A stretch of DNA of 64,000 nucleotides from Drosophila persimilis. Taxonomy: Eukaryota > Arthropoda > Insecta > Diptera > Drosophilidae. The stretch is from the NCBI RefSeq assembly GCF_003286085.1, contig NW_020825288.1, positions 23,188,001-23,252,000 of the forward strand, written 5' to 3'. Positions 51,444 through 63,369 of this stretch are shown here, piece by piece. A program made the position numbers and the translations under genes. How positions within the stretch are numbered: the first letter of the stretch is position 1; every line of letters starts with the position of its first letter. The notes beneath the pieces were generated by a model. It saw only the letters and a program-made list of their open reading frames with translations, had not been told where the DNA came from and made no database searches.

Positions 51444-51833
51444 CAGAAGATAATAGAACTAGGTATTGGAATATCCAGATGATATCTTAATTATTTTAAA
51501 TATTCAATATTCTGAAAGATATCTTCTATTGTGCAATTTGAATTTGGAGCCAACTTTGCGTTCTATGGCAGCCAGCCTTTGATTGATAGCTAGTCTCGTT
51601 CATCGGGAAATTTAGTCATGTTTTGCACCATTAGCATACTTTGCGGCATTCATGTAAAAATAAAACTCAAATTACAAATGTAGATGTAGATATCGTGTAC
51701 AGTGTAACTGTAATCTTTTCATAGTACCCAGCTTCAATAGTTTCATAGCAGACAGCATATAGTCTCATAGCATTCCACTTTTATAGTCGTACAGCAGACA
51801 GCATTAATAGTTTCGTTTCATCCCGTCCTATCT
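51444..51833. other. AT-rich spacer
   Basis: AT-rich sequence with several AGTTTCATAG-like phrases (near 51,720-51,815) that look like degenerate short repeats. No coding seen. Confidence 0.5.
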
Positions 51834-52165
51834 TTTTATACCCGAAGAGTTTAAGAATATAAGTCTTGTGTTGGATGTGTGTAACACCCAGAAGGGAGCG
51901 TTTCCTCCCCCGTAAAATATGACTCAAGTGTATTTCTCGTAAAATTTCGCCCCCTTCCGCCCAACAAAGCACAGACATCTTTCGTGCGAAGATACGAGAA
52001 AACAGCAGAATAATAAGGAATAACCATATCTACCCTCAGTAATATAGCAGATTCAACAAAATACTCAACATTACATATATACTACACGTTTACACGACTC
52101 CCCACGTTTTATTAACGGTATATCTCGGCTATAGAGCGACCGATCTGGACGTGGCATGTGTCCCT
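51834..52165 (+). mobile_element. DINE-1/INE-1-like (Helentron-type) diverged copy
   Basis: TATACCCGAAGAGT at about 51,839, then GTGTAACACCCAGAAGG and GAGCGTTTCC, match in order and spacing the widespread Drosophila non-autonomous element that reads TATACCCG...GTAACA-CAGAAGG-AGCGTTTCC. Further on, TATCTCGGCTATAGAGCGA and CGATCTGG (52,120-52,150) resemble later parts of the same element family. The copy is diverged and without intact ends that I can define. The match is from memory of the consensus; a repeat-library search would confirm it. Confidence 0.5.
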
Positions 52166-52480
52166 TTACGTTTTGTGTTTGGCAAATTCTATAATGATTT
52201 TGTCAGCTGTCGTGGGATGCTGGCAATGCCTAATAAGATCCTTTAGATCAACGCCAGCAATCAATATATTATAACTTTTGTATGTAATTTTATAATACTT
52301 GCATCTCTTCTGTATTTCATGCCCCTCTCCATTGACAATGAGTAAAGTTCTGTCTACGATGTTCACACCACATACAATTTAATACTTGGCTCATAGCGTT
52401 AGCGGGTAAGTAATTTACAATTACAATTAAATAATGCTTAGAGTAGGTGCTTAGACTAGGATGCAGGGCCGGGGCTTCGA

Positions 52481-54601
52481 CTAGTTCACGTAGAACTGCT
52501 CGATAGGAACGTTCTTCAGCAGCTGGTTGGCGAGTTTTCCGAATTCGCTTGCCAGCTTCTTCTGCAGCTGGCTCTGCATGGCTTCCAGGACAATCTGGGA
52601 GTTGTCGCGCAGGAAGAGATTGGTGGCCTCCACTAGGGGGACAGAACGCAATTGATTTAGGCAGGAGCTTGGGTAAATGCCAAGATAAACTTACGCAGGA
52701 TACGGTTGTTGTTGAACGCCCCGGAGATGCTCATTTTTACATCCTTTACATCCAGCACCAGGCTGAGCGAATCGATGTGCAGATAGTTTGCCCCCTTGGA
52801 CGCACGCACCGATGTCTTGCCGGTGAGATCGGCACTCACGCCCTCGAAGACGGCATGGAAATCACCGCCGCCTGAGGCGGGCAGGATCAGCAGGACACCG
52901 GAGCTGGTGTACTTAGCCTCGATCTTCAGCTTGGGCATCACGATCTTCGCCTTGAAGGGCTCGTTGTTTTCAGTCAGCTTGAGAGACTTGACCTGGAAGT
53001 TGCTAGCCCCAAATGCTTCCATGTTCTTGAGGGTGATCTTATAGCCCTGTGGCCCCTCTGTCAGCTGCAGGGCCAGGGAATCCATCTTGAAGGGCTCCAC
53101 AGAGGGCAGCTGGTGGGGAGAAAGGGAAAGAGTGTAGGCTTAGTCATAGGTTTGCTTGATTCTGCACCACTGCACCACTGTTCGAAGAGTGAGAGATTTC
53201 CGCACTTTCTCCACAAAAAAATTGGCGTTGCGCAAGTCAATCTCTAGCCCACTGACTTCCATTTGACTTACAACTGACTTATGCAACTCCAACTCGTTTG
53301 CAATGGAAAATCAGCAGAAAAGAAAGGGAAATGCAAGGAAAAACAAATGCAAATGAGAGAGAAAAGTAACCCACCTGGATCTCGGGAATTCCACTGGCCA
53401 GATAGGGCTTCAGATGCTCTATGGCACCCATGAAGCAGTCCACCAGCTTGGGATCATCGCGATGACATTGCTTGATATAGGCGGCTGCAAAATAGAAACC
53501 AAACAGAAGCTTAGAAAGGAAAATCACTTAGCACAGTCAACAAAATAGAGATCAACAACAGTTAAAGTCTCTGCACTTCAATTCCTGTAAAGTTCAACGA
53601 CTCTGCGGACAAGTAATAAATACCATAAACCAGTCTCGGCTTCAGGCGGCCTTCAGCCAGCCAGATTGAGATCTCGAACTCGATCTTGATCATGATAATG
53701 ATAATGATTTGAGTCTGCGGGCAAGGTTGAGGCTATGCTGCGCTCTGCCCGAGAAGTGCAGCTCTAGAACCTGTTGTAGTCTCCATTCTGACGCACATGA
53801 CACACATTTCGGCTGCGCTGAGGCCGGGGGGCGGGGGCCCCCGGGTAGCGATTACCGGTATTACCATTACACAATACTACAATGCGGTCCGATTTCATTA
53901 GCGCCATTCGCTGGCAAGGCAAACTGCACCGAGAGCTATCGAATTTTCAAGTTGAAGGCTGTTCAACGGCCGCGCTCTCAAGCGCTAATTAAATATGGAT
54001 TTGGCTCATAGTCTGCATTTTGAGTTCGAAGCTGAGATGCCATGATATGCTCCTAGCATGATGCCATGGGGCTCCAAACATTTATAATGCGGAAGCGACG
54101 TCTTTGTTGACACTCAATGCTTCCGAAGCGGGGCTTTGTCCCCCTTTTTCTTTGTTTCGCTCATTTGTCAAATAAAACTGTGTCGCTTCAAGCAATTAAC
54201 ACTTTGAATAGTATCTCTAGATCGATTTGGAATGGGTTGCACAGGTGCCTTTGTGGGTACATGTGTATGCCTGTCATTAAACTTGACTTTTGACTTATTC
54301 GGGAAGATGCAAATGCACATTTTTCCCCCGCCATAGTGTGAAAAGAGTTGAAAGTGTTAATTGTTTTGATGGGTTTCACCAAGGGAACCAATTTAAGGGA
54401 AATCGAAGCTGGAATACCCTTTAAATGTTATGGATAAAGAACCAAAGGTATATCTTTGTCTTTTGGCTAGCGGGTTTCCCCACCAAATACTAAGATATCC
54501 CTTCTGAATATTCTTAATGATCCGTATTCCAACTTACGGGCTTCAGCCTGGACCATCCAGAGCGTCTGCAGCACAATCACCAGGCACACGTACTTCAACA
54601 T
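52481..54601 (-). CDS. Takeout/JHBP-family secreted protein (gene A)
   Basis: Four exons on the minus strand: 54,601-54,538, 53,484-53,375, 53,109-52,695 and 52,632-52,481, in frame with consensus splice sites (phases 1, 0, 1), encoding 246 aa, standard for the family. Residues 1-21 (MLKYVCLVIVLQTLWMVQAEA) are a signal peptide. The family's N-terminal disulfide pair is present as C28-x9-C38 (CHRDDPKLVDC), followed by the conserved block ending SGIPEIQLPSVEP. The middle shows the alternating beta pattern of the takeout fold (IEAKYTSSGVLLILPASG), and the end the conserved LEATNLFL helix. Takeout/JHBP proteins are secreted into haemolymph or by glia and sensory tissue. Their elongated hydrophobic tunnel carries juvenile hormone or other lipids; the ligand here is unknown. 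A head-to-head paralogue lies 4.86 kb away. From memory it may be the counterpart of D. melanogaster CG1124, CG14661 or CG2016, unverified. Confidence 0.95.
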
Positions 54602-54767
54602 CTCGGATGCGAATAAAAATAGCACTTGATCACTTTTATGAATTATAGTTCGACACAGACAGAAACGACCAACACGCGACACGGAATGGGAATTATAATT
54701 AATTTAAATATTTATATTATTGGTCGTAGTCGTGGTCGAACGTCTGTCACCGCGAAGCTGAGAACTT

Positions 54768-54806
54768 GAACTGCGAGACAGTCGCCAGTCGATCGCAGAT
54801 TTTAAA
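54768..54806 (-). promoter_or_regulatory. Candidate core promoter of takeout gene A
   Basis: On the minus strand a TATA-like TTTAAAA (54,806-54,800) lies 34 nt upstream of an initiator-like GCAGTTC with the +1 A at 54,772. That gives a 5' UTR of about 170 nt before the ATG at 54,601. Spacing is close to the usual TATA-to-start distance. Not tested. Confidence 0.4.
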
Positions 54807-54849
54807 GGCCCCTCAAGTGGTGGAGCGGGAAATGGAGACTGGGGACTGC

Positions 54850-57800
54850 GGGGCACACACTCGTAGTACATAATGCAAAGCCCGGACAAGTTAAAGCAGA
54901 GCTCAAGTCAAGTCCCGACGTTTAAGACGACGTCGTCGCTGGCAGAGAACTTCAATATTTCCGAACAGATCTGAGATGGGACTACGTGAAGCGTTGGAAC
55001 TGAGTAGCAGTTGGCCAACTGACTAACTGACTGACTGACCGACTGCTTACCTGCTCTTCGGTCCCTCCATCTCTCTGTCTCTCTCTGTCTCTAACTTGGG
55101 CTGGGCCTCTCTTTCCGTCTGACTTCTTTGGCTTCTTGCAAATTTTTTGTTTACCCATTTTGTCGAGTGCCATAAAAACTAATTAAGCAATTCCGTTTAC
55201 GCAATAGACTGCAGATTTTCTTTGTCAATCTTACGAGATGCAGTAAGAACTCACAGTAGTACATATACGAGTATGTAGGTAAAAATGGCTATGGTTTTCC
55301 CTTAAAGGGAAACTGAGAGACTTCACACCTGCTTTTATAACCTTCCTCCAGTTGACCGCAAAATAACCCTGGAGGCAAACAAAAGTTGTAGCAATTATTT
55401 AGAGAATCGGCCAAAGACATAATAAGATATATCAGCTTCAAGATCTCTGAGGAAACCAAACTTTGGATCCAATAAAACATAAGTTTTAAAAACCTTGAGG
55501 TACTGAATAGAATTGGTACATTCTTGGAATCAGAACAGGCTAAAGCGAGCTAAATAAACCTCATTACGCGTAATCTGGGAATCAAATTAAATTAAGACGT
55601 TTTGTGTGTGTGTGAGTTAATGAGTTATTAGGCTTAGATCACAAGATGTGATTGTATAAGACTGTAACGAATGTCTTGTCTATGAAGCCTCACTACGTAA
55701 TACTCTAAAATCCCGTTTAAAACTTTGTTTTATGCATGAAATGGTTGTCAATAAAACAGTAGACATTTTCAGTCAGAAAAACATTCATTAACTTGAATGG
55801 TACTAGCATTGACTACTGACTCGCCCCTACATCTATTCACAAGAAACATATTTACATGTTTGCTTATTAGCACTTCATTGAAACTAGTTAATCAGGCACT
55901 TTTATGTGTTGCACACGGTAAGACTTTCCTCACGCGTTCATCTTATAATGAATAATGAAAAGGTTATACTGGTTTAAACTTTAAGGCATAGATCTTATCC
56001 GTTAAGTTTTAGTTTCTAGCCAGACCAGTCGCTGGAGAAATAATTAATTAATAGCTGGGTGAGTGACTAAACTGGTATAACTATGTGCAAATACTGCGGA
56101 ATTCATTAGAATTCACTCTCTTCTATATAGAATGGAGCTGTCTGGGAACCACAGAAAGCCCAGATACTTTGCCCCAAAACTTTGCACTGCAGCCTCGAGA
56201 CTTTCGACTGAACCTAGACGAATGAAGCTGAACTCTTAAACTGTTTACAATGGCCCTGAGCACAAACAAACAGCGCAATGGGGAAGTAGTACAGTATCTG
56301 GGAGCGTGGAATGGAACGAGGGCCAAATACTTATTTGTCATACAAAAGGCCTCTTCGCCGATTCTAAAGCTTGTTGACAGCAGGTCCATGCGTACAATGC
56401 GAGTAAGTATATGTAGTTATAAATATATCTCCATCTGTATCTGTATCTGTACAAAGGCATACGAGAATAAAGAGAATTGGCTGGGAAGTGGCAGTGCGAG
56501 CGGAATGGATAAATGCTTTAGGCATTGAAGAGGAATGAAAACATTACTCAAATCTCATTGTTTCATTCGCCTCATTGTTGCCTCTAACTTTTTCTATACG
56601 TAAGTGTATCCCATCCCCTACATGTTCCCAGAAGGTGGCAATTGGCGCTGTTTGCCTGCTCACAAACCCATCATTTTTTAGTGAGACTGTCTTACTAATT
56701 AGCAAAGTGACTGGAAAAATGTAAAAAAAAAACAACGAAGGTGGAGATCATTTAGCCAAACAGACTGATTAAATAACCATAATTTGTATTAATTAAAATT
56801 TGAACGTTTTAATCACACTTAAAGAGCAGAAAAAGATAAATTTCCAAGAAACAAGTTCTATAAAGTCTCGAAGTGACATTGTCTCAAAATTTGCATTTAC
56901 TTTCAAGCTCTGGTATAATTCCATATTTGTTAAGCTTCCTTCTTTTACTCTTTTGATTAGCAGTCAATTATCAAGTTTCGGCCATAAAACAGGAAGCAAT
57001 ATGACCCCTAATGTATGGTTTAAGTCCCTTAAAGCAGCTGGCCAAAAAGGAATCGATCCACAATTGCGTTCACTGTCGGGTGGCTGACCCAATAACCGAA
57101 CCACCTTGACCTTGAAGCGAGTCCAAGTGAAGCAGTGGCACATGGGCCGCACAGTGGGACCTTCGCCGAAATAATGTGGCAAAAGTAAAAATTTGTATGT
57201 GAGCTTTGGATAAATTGAGAACTTGCCACAAATTCAAGCTTTAAGAAAATCGGATCTTTAGCTTAGGAGATATAAGAATTTAATGTTAACCATTTTTATG
57301 CATAGACCGCATATTTCAGGTTGTATACAAATTCTAGATCAGCATCTGTAGCATCAACAATTTTAAAGATACCAGACAACCGAAAACGCAGAGCCGTAGA
57401 GAATGGTAGATATGGTACCAGATTGAATACCAGATCTGGATGAGATCGAATCATTAGTATAGCCAGAATGAAATTATCAATTTGCATTGGCTACGCTACC
57501 ACTAGTTCAAAAGAATAAATTAACATTAAAATATAACTGGAGTTCTTGGCATGCGTGATAGCATGCGGCAGACATCGGGTCCAATACCTATTCCACCGCT
57601 TTATTGTATATGGCATTTTCTCACTGCATGCAACAATTAGATGCATGGAGTTTTATTCCTCGAGAGGGCAAATGTTTTGACGGCAGCCCTTATGGAAGGG
57701 AGGAACATAAATAAGGAGGGAAGTGATTCAAGCTGAATTCTTCGACATACTTACACTGAGGGTCGAATGCAGCAGAAATGGACACGGGACCACAAACGAT

Positions 57801-59459
57801 GGAAGCTCATCTCGAACTTTCTTTAAGAAAAACGAAATTCCTGCAAAAATAAATACATTTGCATGCAAACGACTCTGCAGTTTATACGTTTCCTTGGCAT
57901 ACTTTCAGGCGTTGTAGCTACAGTGGCGGTAGGAAATATCGAACCATGCTGTATGTAAAAATCGTGATCGTTGCAGACGGAAAGTCGGGACGGTTTTAAA
58001 ACCCTTTTAAATATATTTATTAGTGCCAATCTGTGCGTGGCATTCTTTTTTCGAATGGATTTTGGCCAAAAAATTGTAGAAAAACGATAGAATAGACTCG
58101 GAAAGATTGCGAGTGTACGCAATTGTTTTGATAAGTCGACTTTTATAATCGCTATGGATTATTTTATTATTGCTAATGCACGGCAAGATAAACATCCAAC
58201 ATTTAAACGATGTGATTCACAGCTCACGACCCGCTTTTCTTACCATCTCTAGATGTAAATTAAATTTAAATGCAAAACGCACAATCATAAACAATCAGAA
58301 TTATTCTCGACAGTGAATAAAGTTCAGTGACAAAGTTCTCCGAGGCATGTGCATTTCTTTTGGAGGGCTTGTCACTCGCTGTCAATGGCAGGAATAGATG
58401 GATGGTAAGCCCAATAAACATTACTGATTTATAAAGGAAAGGGTTCAATGAATGGCTGGAAAGATGGATGAGATAATGAGGTGCCGCTTGGCCATCACTT
58501 GACACTCTTTAGAACAAAGGCCGCAAAAAAGGGAGAAGCAAAAGGAGGTGGATGCTAATCCCAGCTCGACAATCGCTAATGATGGATTCATGATTCGTGG
58601 CAGACTCATTACCAGACTGCAAGTTTAGATGGGCTGGGGCTTAGGCGGTGTTGCGTTGCATTGCGGCACCCAAGTCAGAGACCCTTTAGTGCAGGGTTAA
58701 CCTTCAACTTCAAGGCACCCAGGCCCCAAACGACGACGACCTGTCTACGCCTGCCTGCTTCTGGGGTGTGTCAGTGGCAGAGGCAGAGACTGAGACCGAG
58801 GCCTGTGGAAGTAACAGAGGTGGAGGCCTCTCCTTGTGTTCGTCTTTCTTTCTCTGGCTCTTTAGCTGCATTTCGTCGGCGCTTTCGAGCCGACTTCTTG
58901 TTGGTTAAAATGGCTTGGACCAAAGCACTGCGAGCTCATTCCTCGACCGAGTCGCGTGAAAGTTGGACGCAAAGTAAGCGCAGGCCAAGTCACGCCGAAG
59001 AAAGCAGCGGACAACAATTCGATTCTTTATTCAAGAACAAACAACGACGGACTGGTACTGGTGCGGACTGGTTGGGACTGGCTCTGGCTCTGGCTCTGGC
59101 TCTGCCTCTGCCTCTGGCTGGGGCTTGGGCCTGGGTCAGGGACTGGGTCTGGGTCTTCGTTGACCCACTTAAAGAGCCCGAAAGAATTTCCGTCAAAGTG
59201 AAACCCACAGATTTACTGTGCGAGTGTGTGTTCAAAATTCTTGTTCAACTGTTTTCGCTTTCGCTCGTAAACCGGGCAAAGACCAACGACGTCATCTGAC
59301 CAAAAATTAGCATATATCCATATATTTCCGATGAGACAGTCGACAGTAGAGCAGAAAAAACGTGCTAATCAATTACGAAACTAGCGAAAAAAAAGTGAAA
59401 CACTATCAATAATTTCCTCTGTTACTTCTACTTTCATTCAGACAAAACAAACCATAAAA
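54850..59459. other. Intergenic region between divergent takeout genes
   Basis: No gene supported. It holds AT-rich sequence (55,200-57,900), a repeat-like patch at about 57,000-57,490, and a GCTCTG hexamer array at 59,080. A 212-codon open frame at 58,661-59,299 is driven largely by that array. The region must contain both 5' flanks and any shared regulatory elements. Confidence 0.55.
59080..59120. repeat. (GCTCTG)n hexanucleotide repeat
   Basis: Six to seven units of GCTCTG/CCTCTG. Translated in one frame it mimics a hydrophobic Leu/Ala helix, which is an artefact. Confidence 0.92.
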
Positions 59460-62400
59460 ATGTGCCACAAATTAGGATTCATTTTGCTCGCGTCCATCGT
59501 GGGCGCCATTTGGGCCCAAGAGCAGCGTAAGTATACAACCATCTACAACTAATCGTATGATTAATAGACATCAGCCGATTGAGCTAGAAAGCTTTCTTTT
59601 CGAAGAGTTACATCAAAAGCAGCGCGGCTTTCCAGACCCCTCCTTAGACACGTTCGCCGGCCCCGGCCACGGCCCCAAAATTGGCTTAAGTAGCCCATGG
59701 ATAGGGCTTTAATTACCCACCCCCAAACGTGCCCCGGCAACAACGAAAGTTGGCTAATACCGGTGGCTACGACTACCGCGAATGGCAATGAAGTTCCCGG
59801 AATAGCATTTGATGGCAGTGCTATCTCTGATCAAGACTTCTGGTTCTCTTTCGGTACTTCACCGCATAAATGCAATCAAAATTTGAGCAATCTGGAACGG
59901 AGTTACTTGTGCCATTTCATTTCGCTATTTTAAGAACTTTGAGGCCTATAAAGATGTTTAGGATGGGACGTGTCTGGATAAATCTAAGATATAAACAAAA
60001 TTTCTGGAATCATTGCTCAAAGTTCAAGTCAATTAAAAGTGACGGACAGAAGACAGGGCTCTGCATCTTCCGGAAAAGTCTAGACCCGAGCGCAATATCA
60101 AGTATGACTTCCATTTATCAAGTCTGTATCTCTGATATACATCCTCAATTGTTTCCTCCACTGGCCTCCCTGAACACCTTTCTTAACCCGGCAATAAACC
60201 TGTCACCAGCCTCATTTCTCAGTCGCCGCTCATACTCGTAATGCAGGCTGAACATGCTCACAGCGATTATCCACTATAGCTGTGAGAGATCCCCTGAGAT
60301 AATGGCGAACTTGAACCCAACGACAACTCACGCACCCCCTGGAGAAGGGGAAGCGCAGTTAATGGGAGGAAAGCTCGGGAGCGAATCTTCAGCTCCATTG
60401 TGCACAATTTTCGATGAAACAATGTAGACTGTGAATAGGCAAAAGTGGCAGCAATTATTAAGCACTGCATTCAGTATTTCCCACCGCTCACCCATCCCCT
60501 AACTACCAATCACTTTCAGCGTACTATCTGCAGCAGTGTCCGCGGGATGAGGCTCAGATCAACGAGTGTCTGCGGGACAGTGGCAACAAGCTGGTCCACT
60601 ACCTCCAGAAGGGCGTGCCCGAGTTGGACATCTACGAGGTGAGTGGAGATCTCTCATGCTTCACGAACATCGCTAACCTACGAGTATTTCCATTCCAGAT
60701 CGAGCCCGTGATGATCGATGAGATCGGCATTGTCTTGGGAAGCGGTCCGGATGGCTATCGTGCTCTATTCCGCAACATCCAGGCCTATGGAGTGAGCAAC
60801 ATAACTGTCACAAATATCCGGTAAGTTCAGGTACACTCAAGATAAGTTCCAATGTACTTTGGTCGCCACTACTTCTGTCGTGCCTGGGGGGCAAGCTTAG
60901 CTTTGAACCCGCATAACTTGACCGACACTTTAAGTGGTTGCTTCTGTCATGGAAGGGGAATGATAATGCATTAGAACAGCTAGAGTCCCACTGCTATTCA
61001 ACCTGAATGGAACAAACCGGCATTGAACAAAAGAACTACTTTGATACTTAACTTCAGGGTAATTCGAGGCTTATAGGCTCTTATGAGATTTTATGGTGCA
61101 TCAGCGATACTTTCACGGTCCTTGTACTTTTATTTCCTTATTAGTTTTACTAGAAAGAGCATTTAAACTTCTTTATATATTATTTTAATCTTAATTATTA
61201 TATTTTAACAGAAGGGGCTACATGCATTTAACTCTAGAAGGTTTGTTTGAACTTCCGTTAAAATAAGATCAAAAGTCAAAGATGTTAAAGACATCTAAGT
61301 GAATCCAAATCTCATTCAAGCTTCACTACATATATCGCAACTATGTTATCAACCCACTTGGCCAGCATCCAAGTCAATCGGTCAGTGAGTCAATCGTTCA
61401 GTTACGGATTCGATCAATACCTCTAAGCACGCGATCTTCGCCATGATCATCGCTCACGTTGTCAACATTGTGTGGGGAGCTCATTGAATGAGCGCAGTTT
61501 CCGATATATTGCCACCGGTTATGGGCTCTCAAGATCTTGATTTATACCCATTCGAAACGATTAGCACTCGCATTCGCACTCGTATCGATCGCGCCATAAT
61601 TGATTTACATTTGAGTGGCTCTTCAACTCTAACTCAAACGTTTTATGTTTGCCCGGATCGATTTGCATGCGCACGAGGGGTTTTTTTTTCATTGCAATGT
61701 TGCAAGTATATCACGTAATTGCCCCCAGATCGGCTCGTGCCCATTCTGGTTTGGGGGTGGGTGTGTAGGTGTGCGAACAGCTCCAGGGAAATCTTAGCCA
61801 TTTCTTATCTGGAATCAGACAGAGATACTGTTCGCTGGAAATTTGTTTGAGCTTGCGTGTTGGGCTATAACCGATTAGTCGTAATTCATTTTTATGGCGA
61901 GCTTGACAATCAAAGAAAAAACCAGTACCTAATTATCATTTAATGGGGGATTTATCGACGCAGTTTGCGGTTGAGAGGAGATTCTTTGAAAAGCAGGGGA
62001 AATACATACTTCATTGGGATGCATCATGTGCTCTCCTTATACCTTCTGTGTGGTCAATGGACAAGTAAGGAAAGATTCCTTCGCGTTTAACTGCTTTTCA
62101 ATGACTTTTCAATCATCTCTCAAATGGATATGGTCTCAGTTTTTGGGGGCCTCTTGGATTATGCAACGCCCCCAAAGCCAATAGCACTTTTGGCTTAACT
62201 TTCCGGTATTTGGAACAACAGAACAGCAGAAACAACAATCGACGACGGACTACCGTTTCTCTACAGACACTTGTCACTCAATTGGCGAAAAAAGTGACGC
62301 CAAGTCAATTGGTAGACACATAAACACTGTCCGCGACGACAGACCAGACCCACAGATCGTTGACCAAGAAACGAGCCAGAAAAGTGTGCCAACACTAGAT

Positions 62401-63282
62401 ACTCTATGTGGCCCCAAACAGGGGCCGGTTTCAGAATCGGTATCATTTCAATATTGATTTGTCCACCGAAGGTCGTTTCAGACTGTTCTTTTTGGACAGT
62501 TCTCTCTGGGGGTAAGACTTTGAATTAAGAGAGTTTCGTTTCGGTTACCACCCAGCAAATCAAGGTTGTGGCAGTAATCGTCTGCTCATCGTTTCAATGA
62601 AGTGGCACTTTTGTAAGGAGCTTTAAGAGTCATTACGCAGATTGTCACTGTCATTGCCATTAGATATTCATATTCGTATGTATTTATATATTTCTATATC
62701 TGTTTACCTTACAGCTCCGACTTGGACTCACTGCAGTTCCAGCTGACGTGCGAGATACCCCGCATACGCGTCAAGGCTCAGTACCGATCCACAGGTGTTC
62801 TGATCTTGGTGAAGGCCTCCGGTGCCGGCGACTACTGGGGCGAGTATGGTAAGTAACTTCATCGGATAGACTTTTCATGGTCGGATGCTAATAATTCGCC
62901 TCTTGGCAGAGGGCGTAAAGGCCAAGATCTACTTCAAGGCGGTGGCCAATGAGGGAGCCGATGGCCGCACTTACTTGACCACCGATTCGGTGAAGATGGA
63001 CTTCAATGTGAAGGATATTCAGATGGGTGTCGATAACATTGCCAATGGCAATTCAGTCATACGTAAGCTTAGATCTAGAGTCGCTAGGAAGCCTATTTAA
63101 TTCTGCCCCATAACTTCCCATTCACAGAGGCTGCTCTCAATCTGTTCATCAACTCGAACTCTCAGGAGCTCCTCAAGGAAATGAAGCCGGCGCTTAGGAC
63201 AAAGCTCACTCTGGTCATCAGGAACTTTATGGATCGCATATTCGCCAAAATCCCCCTGGATGAATGGATCAACTTAAACTAG
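59460..63282 (+). CDS. Takeout/JHBP-family secreted protein (gene B)
   Basis: Six exons: 59,460-59,526, 60,520-60,638, 60,699-60,820, 62,715-62,848, 62,910-63,062 and 63,128-63,282. All have GT/AG borders and keep frame (phases 1, 0, 2, 1, 1), giving 249 aa. Residues 1-22 contain a signal peptide (MCHKLGFILLASIVGAIWA). The N-terminal cysteine pair is C29-x9-C39 (CPRDEAQINEC), the same spacing as gene A. The conserved IEPVMIDEIG block, the beta-rich VKAQYRSTGVLILVKASG segment and the C-terminal LNLFINSNSQELLKEMKP helix follow. A further cysteine lies in LTCEIPRI. It would act extracellularly as a carrier of a small hydrophobic ligand, identity unknown. Relative to gene A it has two additional introns, inside NIR|SDL and Y|EGV. 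Identity with gene A is low by eye, so the duplication is old. Confidence 0.95.
60821..62714 (+). other. Third intron of takeout gene B (1894 nt)
   Basis: Bounded by CCG|GTAAGT and TTACAG|CTCC. Mostly AT-rich, with a T9 run near 61,681 and no coding frame I can support. Confidence 0.85.
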
Positions 63283-63354
63283 TTCTCCCCAAGACCCATC
63301 CCTAAGATCCTGTTCTACTTCTAAGTTCTAATTTATTGCACAGAGTTCAAGCTA

Positions 63355-63360
63355 AATAAA
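63355..63360 (+). terminator. Polyadenylation signal of takeout gene B
   Basis: AATAAA 73 nt past the stop codon, followed by an A-rich stretch. Confidence 0.7.
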
Positions 63361-63369
63361 CAAACAAAA

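Noticed and set aside
57930-57960. CAGTGGCGGTAGG as a possible Tc1/mariner terminus
   Set aside because: I could not find a matching inverted end or transposase frame nearby.
58661-59299. 212-codon frame with an apparent hydrophobic helix
   Set aside because: The helix is a translation of the GCTCTG microsatellite at 59,080-59,120; the rest has no recognisable domain.
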